A DNA stretch of 64,000 nucleotides from assembly GCF_024372725.1 (NCBI RefSeq), contig NZ_VOUA01000014.1:29177-93176 (forward strand). Reading direction: 5' to 3'. A model generated the notes under the pieces. The model was not told the origin of the DNA, did not search any database, and saw only the letters and a program-made list of their open reading frames with translations. This DNA is from Methanosarcina sp. KYL-1. GTDB lineage: Archaea > Halobacteriota > Methanosarcinia > Methanosarcinales > Methanosarcinaceae. The translations under genes and the position numbers were made by a program. Numbering within the stretch: position 1 is the stretch's first letter; every line of letters begins with the position of its first letter. This document shows positions 1 to 9,040 of the stretch, in pieces.

Positions 1-38
1 ACCCCTGAGGCCCCGCTAATTCCTACTATTATTTCCAT

Positions 39-419
39 TTATTCCTCTCTCTCTTCCGTTTTGTTGGCCTTTTCACAAAAGGCTATGAACTTTTCTATCA
101 TTTCCCCGGATATCGAGACGATCTCCCTTATCTCTTCGGGGCTAATGTCGTCCAGATGGATCCCGGCGACAAACACGCTTGTGCCCCGGGTAGCCCTGCT
201 AACGAGCCTTGCGCCCTGTAGGGCGAGCTGCTCTTCCCGGTGCCCCGGGAGGCAAATCACAGAAGAGCTTGCACGCTGGCTTTTCTCATCGAATAACCCC
301 ACTGCAACAGCGCCAGCATGCTCTTTTCCCCCCGTAAGGGTCAGCAGGTAATCGTCTCCCAGTTTTTTCGCATCGAGTAGGAGTTCGATTCTGCCGACTT
401 TCCTTGTAATCTGAAACAA
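39..419 (-). CDS. LpdD-like (prenyl-FMN chaperone fold) protein
   Basis: A 126-residue soluble protein with no signal peptide. Residues 30-40 read GGKEHAGAVAV and residues 57-67 read LPGHREEQLAL. This pairing of a GG..H.GAVAV strand with an LPGH(R/K)E motif resembles the small LpdD-like / proteasome-assembly-chaperone-like family, whose bacterial members help activate UbiD-type decarboxylases that use prenylated FMN. That family link is from memory of motifs and not a search. No UbiD or UbiX gene lies in the window, so the partner is unknown. The gene runs toward the left edge, and a 13-bp tandem array (429-506) lies just upstream of its start. Confidence 0.6.
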   Translation of the reverse strand: MFQITRKVGRIELLLDAKKLGDDYLLTLTGGKEHAGAVAVGLFDEKSQRASSSVICLPGHREEQLALQGARLVSRATRGTSVFVAGIHLDDISPEEIREIVSISGEMIEKFIAFCEKANKTEEREE

Positions 420-428
420 AAATCTTCC

Positions 429-506
429 CTCTCAACGTTTTCTCTCAACGTTTTCTCTCAACGTTTTCTCTCAACGTTTTCTCTCAACGTTTTCTCTCAA
501 CATTTA
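429..506. repeat. 13-bp tandem repeat, about 6 copies
   Basis: The unit ctctcaacgtttt is repeated exactly at 429, 442, 455, 468 and 481, with a degenerate sixth copy from 494. It lies between the starts of the LpdD-like gene and the 3' end of the HD gene. There are no spacers, so it is not a CRISPR array. Confidence 0.95.
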
Positions 507-622
507 TTCTGACCCTATAAACTTATTGAGTTTTTGTGCATAAAAACCTAAGTCCTGAAAGGGGCGCAGCCTCAAGCGGAGAAATCCCCTTTTCCCTGCT
601 TTACCTTTTCCCTTATTTATTT

Positions 623-1822
623 TCAGAGGTCGCTCAGCTTAAACTGTTTTATCGTCTTCTTGACATCAAAAAAGTCCCTGGCAGCTTTTCCCACGGCTTC
701 ACAGTGTTCTTTCGGGCTGTAGACCCCAAGCCTCCAGTTGTCCATGTGGGCTTCTTCCAGAATGGATACAAAGTGAGAAGCCTCGTTTAAGTGGATCATC
801 CTGTGGTCGGTTTTTATCAGGGCCCGCATTTCAGACATCTCCGGCATCTTCGGGATATCCACGAGCACGTCTTTTGGGTCCACGCCTGCAAGTTCGGCGA
901 TCTCTGTTTCCACCCTCTGGACCTTGCCCCGGTGCTTGAGCACGCCTTTTCCGACTGCATCCAGCCCGGCGTAAAGGGCCCTCTTGTAGAGCCTGCGGGT
1001 GTCAAGCCTTCTGGATAGCTCTTCTCCGTGTCCGCTTGCACGGCGCATGGCTGCCACGAGGTCTATGTCGTCCATCTGCCTGAGCTTTGAGGGGTCAAGT
1101 TCCCCGTTTTCTATCATGTATTCCACGGCTTTTGAGCACATGGCTTCTGAAATCCTGCCCACGTGGTGATAGTAGACAGAGGTGTTCATCCAGAAGCGCG
1201 AGACCAGCAGGGACTCGGCGGCTTTGAGCCCTCCCTGGCCGACAACGAGCCTGTCTTCATAAAACTGCATCTGGTTGATCAGGCGGTTGTAGTCCACAAC
1301 CCCGAAGGCAACGCCTGTGTAATGGGCATCTCTTACCAGGTAGTCCATCCTGTCCACATCAATTTCACTGCTCAGGATCTGCCCGATAGAAGTCTCCCCT
1401 TTGATATGCTTTGCCAGGTTTCCCGGGGAAATCCCGTACTTTTCCAGAACTTCCTTAAGTTCCCCTTTCCCCAGGATCTCCCTCACATCATCGTGCCTGC
1501 GCCGGGTGTATTTGTCTATGATGTTCTCGGTCACGTGGGAAAAAGGCCCGTGGCCCACGTCATGCAGGAGGGATGCGGCTTTAAGTTCTGTTTTTTTCTC
1601 CCCGTCGATGGAGTCTAGGTTTTTTATGAGCATGGAAGCCAGGTGCATAACCCCCAGAGAATGCTCAAAACGAGTGTGGTTTGCCCCCGGATAAACGAGG
1701 TTGGAAAAGCCAAGCTGCCTGACCCTCCGGAGCCGCTGAAGCTGCGGAGTGGCCAGAATTTCCTGGACAATTTCGTCCAGTTCGATGTAACCGTGCACAG
1801 GATCAAGGACGACCTTCATCAT
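623..1822 (-). CDS. HD-domain phosphohydrolase (dNTPase-like family)
   Basis: A 399-residue cytoplasmic HD-superfamily hydrolase. The N-terminus (KVVLDPVHGYIELDEI) and the sequence GANHTRFEHSLGVMHLA are typical of the SAMHD1/YwfO-like branch. Metal ligands are visible as His54 (RFEH), the His87-Asp88 pair (LLHDVGHGPFSH) and an Asp in EIDVDRMDYL near residues 155-157. Family members hydrolyse nucleotides, often dNTPs; the substrate here is not evident. The start is one of two adjacent ATGs, with only a weak ribosome-binding site. The gene is divergent from cofD, with about 115 bp between them. Confidence 0.88.
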   Translation of the reverse strand: MMKVVLDPVHGYIELDEIVQEILATPQLQRLRRVRQLGFSNLVYPGANHTRFEHSLGVMHLASMLIKNLDSIDGEKKTELKAASLLHDVGHGPFSHVTENIIDKYTRRRHDDVREILGKGELKEVLEKYGISPGNLAKHIKGETSIGQILSSEIDVDRMDYLVRDAHYTGVAFGVVDYNRLINQMQFYEDRLVVGQGGLKAAESLLVSRFWMNTSVYYHHVGRISEAMCSKAVEYMIENGELDPSKLRQMDDIDLVAAMRRASGHGEELSRRLDTRRLYKRALYAGLDAVGKGVLKHRGKVQRVETEIAELAGVDPKDVLVDIPKMPEMSEMRALIKTDHRMIHLNEASHFVSILEEAHMDNWRLGVYSPKEHCEAVGKAARDFFDVKKTIKQFKLSDL

Positions 1823-1936
1823 CTTTTAGACAGATGTCATTATATATTGCTGTTACTATTACTTTGATGCTGAAAACTTTGCAGTGAAGAATACCTGCTA
1901 CCCGAAAGATGAAGTAATCCATAACAAGGTATCATC

Positions 1937-2860
1937 ATGATCATATTTTCAGGCGGCACCGGAACTCCGAAACTCCTTGACGGGCTCAAGGAAATCCTCC
2001 CCCATGAGGAACTGACCGTTGTAGTGAACACTGCCGAAGACCTCTGGGTCTCGGGGAACCTGATATCTCCCGACCTGGATACCATCCTATACCTTTTCTC
2101 AGGCCAGATCGACCGGAAAAAGTGGTGGGGCATCGAAGGCGATACTTTCCTGACCCATGAATACATGCAGGCCCTCGGGGTAGAAGAAAGCATGAAACTC
2201 GGGGATAGGGACCGGGCAACTCATATAATACGCTCGGACCTGCTCCGGGACGGGGCAACCTTAAGCGAGGCAACCGAAAAGCTTGCGTCCCTCTTCAAGA
2301 TCAGGGCAAAGATCCTGCCCATGTCCGATGACCCTATTTCCACATATGTCGAAACCCCCGAAGGCCCCATGCATTTCCAGGACTTCTGGGTCGGATATCA
2401 CGGGGAACCCGAGGTGGAAGGAGTCGATATCTTGGGAGTTTCCGAAGCCTCTATCGCAGAAAAGGTATTTAATGCCCTTGAAAACGATGACCGCGTCCTT
2501 ATCGGCCCCAGCAACCCCATAACTAGCATCGGCCCGATAATCTCCCTCCCCGGGATGAAAGACCTTCTTAAAGAGAAAAAAGTCGTTGCAGTCAGCCCTA
2601 TCATCGGCAACGCTCCAGTAAGCGGTCCTGCCGGAAAGCTCATGCAGGCCTGCGGGCTTGAAGTCTCTTCCATGGGAGTTGCGGAGTACTACCAGGAATT
2701 CCTGGACGTTTTCGTTTTCGATGAAAGGGACCGGGCAGATGAATTTGCCTTCGAGAGGCTCGGCTGCCAGGCCTGCCGTGCCGATACCCTGATGACTTCC
2801 ACCGCAAAGAGCATCGAACTGGCAGAGTTTGTAACAGGGCTCTTTGACACGATTGTCTGA
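1937..2860 (+). CDS. cofD: 2-phospho-L-lactate transferase (F420 biosynthesis)
   Basis: This 307-residue enzyme joins the lactyl-2-phospho donor (LPPG) to the deazaflavin Fo, forming F420-0, the precursor of coenzyme F420. The N-terminal FSGGTGTPKLLDGL is the diagnostic nucleotide-sugar-like loop. NTAEDLWVSGNLISPDLDT (about 31-49) and the GPSNPITSIGPI stretch (about 193-204) are CofD signatures. Length and both ends match the archaeal family. The gene stands alone; a 22-bp T/C-rich tandem array lies about 50 bp past its stop. Confidence 0.97.
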   Translation: MIIFSGGTGTPKLLDGLKEILPHEELTVVVNTAEDLWVSGNLISPDLDTILYLFSGQIDRKKWWGIEGDTFLTHEYMQALGVEESMKLGDRDRATHIIRSDLLRDGATLSEATEKLASLFKIRAKILPMSDDPISTYVETPEGPMHFQDFWVGYHGEPEVEGVDILGVSEASIAEKVFNALENDDRVLIGPSNPITSIGPIISLPGMKDLLKEKKVVAVSPIIGNAPVSGPAGKLMQACGLEVSSMGVAEYYQEFLDVFVFDERDRADEFAFERLGCQACRADTLMTSTAKSIELAEFVTGLFDTIV

Positions 2861-2908
2861 TCCTTAAATTTTAATTTTCTCTTTTTTCACTTTTTTCTTT
2901 TTTCACCC

Positions 2909-3022
2909 TTTTCTCTCTACTTTCCTTCATTTTTCTCTCTACTTTCCTTCATTTTTCTCTCTACTTTCCTTCATTTTTCTCTCTACTTTCCTTCATTTTT
3001 CTCTCCACTTTCCTTCATTTTT
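2909..3022. repeat. 22-bp T/C-rich tandem repeat, 5 copies
   Basis: The core actttccttcatttttctct recurs every 22 bp (at 2919, 2941, 2963, 2985, 3007). The array follows the cofD stop. Each unit brings an oligo-T tract, so the array may act as repeated U-rich termination sites; that is an inference. The rest of the 2861-3201 gap is AT-rich upstream sequence for the next gene. Confidence 0.95.
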
Positions 3023-3201
3023 CGATGTTAACAAAATTCGAAAGTTTTATGTATTATTTTTTGTATTTTTTTTAACACTAAACATTATTCTATATTAATT
3101 TTATCTTAATTTTTATTCCATATCTTTCGGAAATGTATTCTCTATACATGCTGAAGGGTGTACGAACTTAATTTGATTGAAGAAATCTGGAGAAATGATG
3201 C

Positions 3202-4356
3202 GTGATGAATAATATTGTGACAAGGGCAAAAATGATCCTTTTATTATGTCTTGCAGCGCTGGTTTTTTCCCTGGGTTCGGTTCCGGGGATGGCGGCGGAA
3301 TATGAGAATTCGGGATTGATGACTCAGGTTTTTGCTGCAGCCGAAACAGAGTTAGGTGACATGGGGCCGGAAAATACCCTCATCATAACGGATATCGGGT
3401 CTCCTGCGGAATCTTATGTTTACCTGGATGATTTCTATGCAGAGTTCTATGGAAGGGATCTGCAGTACACGAAGAATCTCCTGGTTCTCCAGAATTCCAG
3501 GAACAGCCCTCTCTGGTTTGCTTTCTTTGACAGGGATTCCGGGAACTGTACTTATATTGAGGTTTCCTATGGAGCCGGGGAAGAGATCAGCTACAAGGTA
3601 ACGGAAAACATAAATTTTGAGGATCTTGTATCTGATGACGATTCCAAGGCATCCTGGAATGAAAAGGTCGGTGCAAAGGTATTCAATGGCCGTGAGTTTG
3701 CAATTCTCACAATATCCAACGCCTGGGCTACCGGGGAGTTTGATTACGAACTTATGCAGTGCCTGGAAGTGCATAACCACTTCTGTCCCGGAGTCTCAAG
3801 CGGTTATGTGATTGCAAACTGGATGGAGGAGAACTATCCGCTTGAGGCCGGAGTAAGTTATACTGTTTTCTCCTGCCCGAACTGGTGCAAAGAAGATGTT
3901 TTCGTGAAGCGCTGGGATACAACCCCCGGAAAGGGAGGAATCTGGGTATCCGCACTGACAGATGAAGAAAAAGTAGCTCTTGGAGTGGCTCCGGCCGGAA
4001 TCTTCGTGGTCACGAACAGGACTGCAGGAACAATGCAGGCAGTCGTACTGAGTTTTGACTTTGCACCTGTCAATGCAAAATGCGGGGCTCAGGAAGGAGA
4101 TCCTGCCTGGGTTTCAAAGTACCTGATGGACCTCTGGCTTATGGATAAGGACAACTGGGACGAGGAAGGGATGGTCTCGGAAATTGCCGTCATTGACATT
4201 AACGAAGCCATCCTGAACGAAATGAAGCAGGCAGATACCAACCCATATGTGGTCCTTGGACTGCTCAATCCTGCAGGGGCAGTCAATCCTTCGAAAAACG
4301 GAATTCCAGGAATCGGGCAGTGGATGAATAATAACAAAATCAAGCAGAATGCCTGA
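3202..4356 (+). CDS. Secreted FmdE-domain protein
   Basis: The 384-residue product begins with a signal peptide (hydrophobic stretch about residues 11-31, ending near GMAAEYE). The C-terminal half carries the FmdE-type motif HNHFCPGVSSGYVIANWM (about 193-210), with further cysteines in SCPNWCKED. FmdE-domain proteins are found around molybdenum or tungsten formylmethanofuran dehydrogenase operons, and many free-standing relatives bind metal through the H..CPG motif. The exported location is unlike the cytoplasmic archetype. The start is GTG at 3202 or the adjacent ATG at 3205; GGAG lies about ten bases upstream. Confidence 0.85.
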   Translation: MMNNIVTRAKMILLLCLAALVFSLGSVPGMAAEYENSGLMTQVFAAAETELGDMGPENTLIITDIGSPAESYVYLDDFYAEFYGRDLQYTKNLLVLQNSRNSPLWFAFFDRDSGNCTYIEVSYGAGEEISYKVTENINFEDLVSDDDSKASWNEKVGAKVFNGREFAILTISNAWATGEFDYELMQCLEVHNHFCPGVSSGYVIANWMEENYPLEAGVSYTVFSCPNWCKEDVFVKRWDTTPGKGGIWVSALTDEEKVALGVAPAGIFVVTNRTAGTMQAVVLSFDFAPVNAKCGAQEGDPAWVSKYLMDLWLMDKDNWDEEGMVSEIAVIDINEAILNEMKQADTNPYVVLGLLNPAGAVNPSKNGIPGIGQWMNNNKIKQNA

Positions 4357-4895
4357 ACAGGATGCAGCTGAAGCCAGGGTAATAAATCTTTACCCTGTCT
4401 TTTCTATTTTTTACTTTGTTATCCTTACTTTGTTGTGCTTCCTTCATTTTTCCATTCTGTTATCCGTTTTTCCATCATGTTGCCATATTTTTTCCGGAAT
4501 TCTCCCTGGGGCATCTTTAAATTTATTAACACTGAAATAATTATTTAATATAAGTTCCTTGCAATAGGGAAAGTCTGATCTGGAAATCCAAAATTATATT
4601 AAATACTTTGATGTTTCCCTGAATTCGGTTTGTTTTTCCCTGACAGCTATCCGTCCTGCCGTTTATGTGGCTGCCAGCGGGAAGGCAATACAACTGACAT
4701 GATACTGGCATAATACCTCTGACGTAATACTGACATAATGAATACTGGCATAATGATATGTTTTGAGATCTTAAAGGGCAATAGATTTAAAAGGGTATTT
4801 TATAGGATAATATCTCAGATTCACTAATTCACTATTTCCCGGAATACTTCAACAGCCTTATCTAAATATTAAGACAGCCCATAAAGGTTAAAACC
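4357..4895. other. Intergenic, AT-rich, with degenerate short repeats
   Basis: I see no convincing gene here. Around 4698-4757 the sequence atactggcataat and near variants (atactgacataat) recur several times. A TATA-like tttatagg at about 4799 could serve the hpt promoter. A 63-codon frame at 4349-4540 has low-complexity composition and is not supported. Confidence 0.4.
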
Positions 4896-5465
4896 ATGCT
4901 TGAAAGACTGAAAAGCTCACTTGTAAATGCTCCTGTGATCAAGCGGGGTGAATACAACTACTTCATCCATCCCATTTCGGACGGCGTGCCATCTATCGAT
5001 CCTCGCCTGGTGGAGGAAATCTCCGATTATATCCTGAAGATTGCAGAGCTGAACGTGGACACCATCCTTACCGTGGAAGCCATGGGCATCCCTGTGGCAA
5101 ACGCCCTTTCCCTGAAAACAGGGATTCCCCTTACTATTGTCCGGAAGCGCCCGTATTACCTTGAAGGGGAAGTGGAGCTTTCCCAGAGCACCGGCTATTC
5201 CAAAGGTGTCCTTTACATAAACGGGCTCAAGAAAGGAGACCGAGTCCTGCTTGTGGACGACGTTATCAGTACAGGGGGAACCCTCCTTGCGCTTGTGAAG
5301 GCCCTAAAAGGTATGGGCGTTGAAGTCCTTGACGTTGTTTCCGTTATTGGGCGCGGGGGCGGCTCTTTAAAAATGAGGGATCTCGGCGTTGAGCCCAAGA
5401 TCCTCGTTACCATTGATGTTAGCGAGAAAGGCGTGGAGATCAAGGATGTCTTTGGGGATCAGTGA
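4896..5465 (+). CDS. hpt: Hypoxanthine/guanine phosphoribosyltransferase
   Basis: This 189-residue purine-salvage enzyme converts hypoxanthine or guanine plus PRPP to IMP or GMP. The PRPP-binding loop [13 protein letters not shown] is at residues 117-129. The flanking [12 protein letters not shown] and [21 protein letters not shown] segments are typical of the archaeal Hpt family rather than generic PRTases. The 3' end overlaps the next gene (dph2) by 20 bp, which suggests translational coupling. Confidence 0.93.
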   Translation: MLERLKSSLVNAPVIKRGEYNYFIHPISDGVPSIDPRLVEEISDYILKIAELNVDTILTVEAMGIPVANALSLKTGIPLTIVRKRPYYLEGEVELSQSTGYSKGVLYINGLKKGDRVLLVDDVISTGGTLLALVKALKGMGVEVLDVVSVIGRGGGSLKMRDLGVEPKILVTIDVSEKGVEIKDVFGDQ

Positions 5466-6453
5466 AGCGTTTGATCTCAGGCTCGATTATCTGATCGACG
5501 TTGTAAGGAAAACGGGCGCAAAGCTTGTGGGTTTCCAGTTTCCCGAGGGGCTCAAGCGAAAAGGCCCGGAGCTTGCAAAAAGGGTTGAAGAAGCCACCGG
5601 AGCGGAGGTCCTGATCTCAGGAGACCCCTGTTTTGGGGCCTGCGACCTGGACCGGACCCTGCTCGGGCACGTGGACCTCCTCTTCCATTTCGGGCATGCG
5701 GAACTGGAAGACACGAAACTTTCCGAGAAAGTCTATTTCATCGAAACGCGCTCTGCAGTGGACGTCCTTCCTGTGGTCGAAAAGGCTCTCCAGGAACTGA
5801 AGGGCCAGCGGATCGGCCTGATCACCACAGTCCAGCACGTCCACAAGCTTCAGGAAGCCTGCAAACTGCTCGAAACCCGGGGGAAGACCTGCGTGATCGG
5901 GCGCGGGGATTCCAGGCTTGCCTATCCGGGGCAGGTGCTCGGCTGCAATTTTTCGGCGGCAAGGGCTGAAGCCTGCGATGAGTACCTTTACATAGGAAGC
6001 GGGGATTTCCACCCCCTGGGTGTTTCCCTTTCCACAAAAAAGCGAGTCCTTGTGGCAAACCCCCTCTCAGGGGAAGTCCGTGAGGTTGACCCTTCAAGGG
6101 TTCTCCGCCAGCGAAGCGCGGTTATTGCCAGGTCCCTGGACGCTGAGGTCTTCGGGATCATCGTATCAAGCAAAAACGGGCAGAAGAGGATGGAACTTGC
6201 TTCCTCCCTGAAGGCCCTTGCAAAAAAGCACGAGAAAGAGGCGCATCTCATCCTGATCGACCTTGTGACCCCTGACCAGCTGCTCCAGTTCAAGGTGGAT
6301 GCTTTCGTAAATACCGCCTGCCCCAGGCTTGCCATCGATGAAGTGGGCCGTTTTCCTGCTCCCATGCTCACTCCCCAGGAGTTTGAGATCGTGCTTGGGG
6401 AGCGGGACTGGGAACATCTTGTGCTTGACGAGATCACGGAAGAGCCGGTGTGA
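5446..6453 (+). CDS. dph2: Diphthamide biosynthesis enzyme Dph2
   Basis: A 335-residue [4Fe-4S] radical enzyme that transfers the 3-amino-3-carboxypropyl group of SAM to the diphthamide histidine of elongation factor 2. The three cluster cysteines fall in the expected places: Cys66 in DPCFGACDL, Cys167 in LGCNFSAA and Cys292 in TACPRLAID. The frame is open to 5389, but ATG 5446 ([16 protein letters not shown]) gives the normal family N-terminus, so I chose it. It starts inside hpt, and the two are probably co-transcribed. Confidence 0.94.
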   Translation: MSLGISEAFDLRLDYLIDVVRKTGAKLVGFQFPEGLKRKGPELAKRVEEATGAEVLISGDPCFGACDLDRTLLGHVDLLFHFGHAELEDTKLSEKVYFIETRSAVDVLPVVEKALQELKGQRIGLITTVQHVHKLQEACKLLETRGKTCVIGRGDSRLAYPGQVLGCNFSAARAEACDEYLYIGSGDFHPLGVSLSTKKRVLVANPLSGEVREVDPSRVLRQRSAVIARSLDAEVFGIIVSSKNGQKRMELASSLKALAKKHEKEAHLILIDLVTPDQLLQFKVDAFVNTACPRLAIDEVGRFPAPMLTPQEFEIVLGERDWEHLVLDEITEEPV

Positions 6454-6535
6454 ACCGGGCAGTTCAGGAAAAGGCAGACCGGGAAACAAAACCACTTCTT
6501 ATTCAGGGATTGAAGCAGGGAAATGAAAAAAAGAA

Positions 6536-7126
6536 ATGAAACAGAGAAAACTTGAAATTTTGCTGGAGGAAGTTGAAGGTTTTGAGAAGCCCGAGCTTGA
6601 GCTTGAGCAGTACCAGACCCCTTCCCTCCTGGCGGCTGAAATCCTGCATTTTGCTTATATGCAGGGGGATCTGGAGGAATCTGTCCAGGACCTGGGCTGC
6701 GGGACCGGCATCCTTGCAATCGGGGCAAAGCTTCTCGGAGCAAAGCATGTTGTGGGGTATGATGCGGACCCAAAAGCCCTTGAGCTTGCAAAAAAGAATG
6801 CAGAAAAACTTGGGGTCGATGTCGATTTTGTGTGCACCGATATCGCGGAGATTTCCGGGCATGTCAGGACCACGCTTATGAACCCTCCCTTCGGGGCCAG
6901 GGTTAAAGGCAGGGACAGGCCCTTTCTTTCGGCAGCGTTAAGAACAAGCGAGATAATATATTCCATTCACAACCGCGGAAGCCTCGCTTTTATCCAAAAG
7001 TTCATTAAGCCTGCGGTCATTACACATTCTTACGTTGCGAAATTTCCTATTAAAAAGACCTTTGAATTCCACAAAAAGGAGCGAGAAGTAATCGAGGTAG
7101 AGATTTACAGGATGACTGTTCCCTGA
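6536..7126 (+). CDS. METTL5-like N6-adenine RNA methyltransferase
   Basis: A 196-residue Rossmann methyltransferase. The SAM-binding motif DLGCGTGILAIGAKLLGA is at about 52-69 and the catalytic NPPF at 116-119 (MNPPFGARVKGRDRPF), typical of N6-adenine methylases. The short size and the KPELELEQYQTPS N-terminus match the METTL5 family, which modifies small-subunit rRNA in eukaryotes; archaeal homologues are presumed to act on 16S rRNA. It follows dph2 by 82 bp and may belong to the same transcription unit. Confidence 0.85.
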   Translation: MKQRKLEILLEEVEGFEKPELELEQYQTPSLLAAEILHFAYMQGDLEESVQDLGCGTGILAIGAKLLGAKHVVGYDADPKALELAKKNAEKLGVDVDFVCTDIAEISGHVRTTLMNPPFGARVKGRDRPFLSAALRTSEIIYSIHNRGSLAFIQKFIKPAVITHSYVAKFPIKKTFEFHKKEREVIEVEIYRMTVP

Positions 7127-7339
7127 ATCGAAACCCTGTATTCCTGAGCCGTTTTACAGCGGCATACATGGGACTTATGGATGTCCTCAAAACTACAGGC
7201 CCGCAGGCCTTCACTTAAATATGCCTTATGTATTAAACCGTACTCTGCAATTAGAGGGAAGAAACATATAAAATTTCCACCCGTAAGGATATGGTTATTT
7301 GTGGGGAAAATCACTCTTAAATATCTACTAAATATTCAT

Positions 7340-7442
7340 TAAGTATCTATTAAATATCCATTAAAATACCTATTAAATGTCCATTAAAATACCTATTAAA
7401 TATCCATTAAAATACCTATTAAATGTCCATTAAATATCTGTC
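7340..7442. repeat. 23-bp AT-rich tandem repeat within a long intergenic region
   Basis: The unit ccattaaaatacctattaaat recurs with a 23-bp period (anchors at 7358, 7381, 7404, 7427), with decayed copies on both sides from about 7308 to 7515. It occupies the gap 7127-7533 between the methylase and csl4. I see no gene in this gap. A weak minus-strand frame at 7105-7314 has no family features. Confidence 0.85.
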
Positions 7443-7701
7443 AAATCACTATTAAATGTCTCAAACATCTCTTAAATATCGTCAAATCGCTCTTAATAAT
7501 CTATCAAATCACTATTAACGATCATTTGAATGAGGGATTAAGATTAGAATCCGAAAAAATAAGACTACCAGAAAGAAATTAACCGGGCCTAGCGAAGGAA
7601 AACCAGTTGCCGAAAAAGCGGAGTCAAAAGAAGCCTCCGAAAATAAGGATCAATTTAAGGACCAGGGCAAAAGGAGGTTCCCTTACCCGAAAAAAGCTCC
7701 C

Positions 7702-8625
7702 ATGGATCAAAAAGAATCCGGTTTTTCCAGGGAGAAGAGGGAGTCCGGCTTTTCCAGAGATAAGAGGGAATCCGGTTCTCCCAGAGATACCAGGGAATCC
7801 GGTCCTTCCAGAGATCGTAGAGATTCCGGTCCTTCCAGGGATCGTAGAGATTCCGGTCCTTCCAGGGATCGTAGAGATTCCGGTTCTTCCAGGGATCGTA
7901 GAGATTCCGGTTCTTCCAGGGATCGTAGGGATTCCGTTTCTCCCAGAGATCGTAGGGATTCCGGTTTTTCCAGAGATAGGAGAGATTCCGGTTTTTCCAG
8001 AGATAAGAGGGAAACATCTGCTTCTCCCGTGTCTCCGGAGGTTGGGATAGCAGAAGAGGATTTTGAAATGGGGTCTTTTGTCCTCCCGGGTGAACTTGTC
8101 GGGACCACCGAGGAGTTCAGGTCCGGAACCGGGACTTCCGTACTTTCGGGGGACATTTACTCCACTGCTACAGGCCGCGTAAGGATCTCCAGGAAAGCCA
8201 GGGTAGTCTCTGTCCTGCCTTCCACAAACGTCCCGAACATCCTGAAAGTAGGAGACGTCGTTTTCGGGAAGGTCACGGACGTCCGGGAGTCCGCGGCAAT
8301 GGTGGAAATTGCAGGAATTGAGGGCAAAATCGGTCGGGAAATCGTTAATGTAAGGCTGGGAGACCTCCATGTTTCAAACGTGCGGGACTCCTATGTCAAG
8401 AGGCTGGCTGATGAGTTCAGGCCCTCTGATATCATACGGGCAAAAGTCATCGACGTTGAGAGAATGCGCCTCACCACATCTGAGGATTCCCTTGGGGTCA
8501 TGAAAGCATACTGCTCGAACTGCAGAGGAGAACTCGAGCTGGACGGGAAAAAGCTTAAATGTCCGGTCTGCAATAAGACTGAAACCCGCAAAATCTCAAC
8601 CGAGTACGGGAAAGGAATCCAGTAA
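7702..8625 (+). CDS. csl4: Exosome RNA-binding subunit Csl4 with N-terminal repeat extension
   Basis: The C-terminal part is a standard archaeal Csl4, the cap protein of the RNA exosome. It has an N-terminal domain (VLPGELVGTTEEFRSGTGTS, about 129-148), an S1 RNA-binding domain (about 180-270, VGDVVFGKVTDVRESAAMVEI) and a C-terminal zinc ribbon (CSNCRGEL...CPVCNKTE). In front is an unusual run of eleven 9-residue repeats (DSGxSRDRR type), positively charged and probably disordered. ATG 7702 is the first canonical start and has no ribosome-binding site. The frame stays open back to 7534 with coding-like content, including an SD-like gaggg placed for an ATT at 7543, so the true protein may be about 53 residues longer. 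Confidence 0.9.
   Translation: MDQKESGFSREKRESGFSRDKRESGSPRDTRESGPSRDRRDSGPSRDRRDSGPSRDRRDSGSSRDRRDSGSSRDRRDSVSPRDRRDSGFSRDRRDSGFSRDKRETSASPVSPEVGIAEEDFEMGSFVLPGELVGTTEEFRSGTGTSVLSGDIYSTATGRVRISRKARVVSVLPSTNVPNILKVGDVVFGKVTDVRESAAMVEIAGIEGKIGREIVNVRLGDLHVSNVRDSYVKRLADEFRPSDIIRAKVIDVERMRLTTSEDSLGVMKAYCSNCRGELELDGKKLKCPVCNKTETRKISTEYGKGIQ
7714..8010 (+). repeat. 27-bp in-frame tandem repeat in csl4, 11 copies
   Basis: Eleven consecutive 27-bp units encode ESGFSREKR, ESGFSRDKR, ESGSPRDTR, ESGPSRDRR and then mostly DSGxSRDRR. Because 27 is divisible by three, copy-number change keeps the Csl4 frame. Differences are concentrated at the residue after Gly (F, P, S) and in the last two positions. 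Confidence 0.97.
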
Positions 8626-8671
8626 AGTTCTCTTTCCCTCTTCGTACCGAACCCAGGTTTCGGTAGAGTTG

Positions 8672-8679
8672 TTTATATA
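8672..8679 (+). promoter_or_regulatory. TATA box of rpoL
   Basis: The sequence tttatata lies 25-32 bp upstream of the rpoL ATG, a normal archaeal TATA-box position for a short-leader transcript. It is followed by aggtgatc as ribosome-binding site. Confidence 0.6.
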
Positions 8680-8703
8680 ACTCACCAATCACAGGTGATC
8701 ACG

Positions 8704-8982
8704 ATGGAACTGAATATCCTTTCCAAAACAGAGAACGAACTCGAAGTCGAACTCAAGGGCGAAACCCATACCCTCCTTAACATGCTCAGGGACCTCCTGA
8801 TCAAGGATGAAAGGGTTGAGATTGCCTTTTACGACATGAAGCATGTGAGCATCAGCGATCCTATCCTTTACATCAAAACCGATGGTTCGGACCCTATTCA
8901 GGTCTTAAGGGACGCAGCTTCAATCCTGGTTGCTCAGTGTGTTGAGTTTTCAGATGTCTTCAGCAAGGCAGTAAACGCCTGA
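8704..8982 (+). CDS. rpoL: RNA polymerase subunit L
   Basis: A 92-residue small subunit of the archaeal RNA polymerase, which pairs with subunit D in the assembly platform. The core ETHTLLNMLRDLLIKDERVEIAFYDMKHVSISDPILYIKT is the family signature (HTLLN start of the dimerisation fold). I chose ATG 8704 over the in-frame GTG 8695 because aggtgat sits just upstream and because family members begin MELNILSK-like. A hairpin terminator candidate follows at 9019. Confidence 0.95.
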   Translation: MELNILSKTENELEVELKGETHTLLNMLRDLLIKDERVEIAFYDMKHVSISDPILYIKTDGSDPIQVLRDAASILVAQCVEFSDVFSKAVNA

Positions 8983-9018
8983 AGGCTTGAACGCGAAGCT
9001 CCGAAATTAAAAAGCGGG

Positions 9019-9040
9019 ACGCCCTCTTAAGAGGCGTTTT
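9019..9040 (+). terminator. Hairpin plus T-run after rpoL
   Basis: acgcc(c)tctt pairs with aagaggcgt, giving a 9-bp stem with one bulge, followed directly by tttt. It lies 36 bp after the rpoL stop. Archaeal termination depends mainly on the T-tract, so the role of the hairpin is uncertain. Confidence 0.5.

Noticed and set aside
4349..4540. 63-codon frame after the FmdE gene
   Set aside because: It is Phe/Leu-rich low complexity, overlaps the FmdE stop and has no start signal.
7607..8050. Long plus-strand frame with IVEIPVLPG repeats, and minus-strand frames 7624-8370, 7655-8017 and 7707-8156
   Set aside because: These are other frames of the same 27-bp array. Only the 7702-8625 frame continues into recognisable Csl4 domains.
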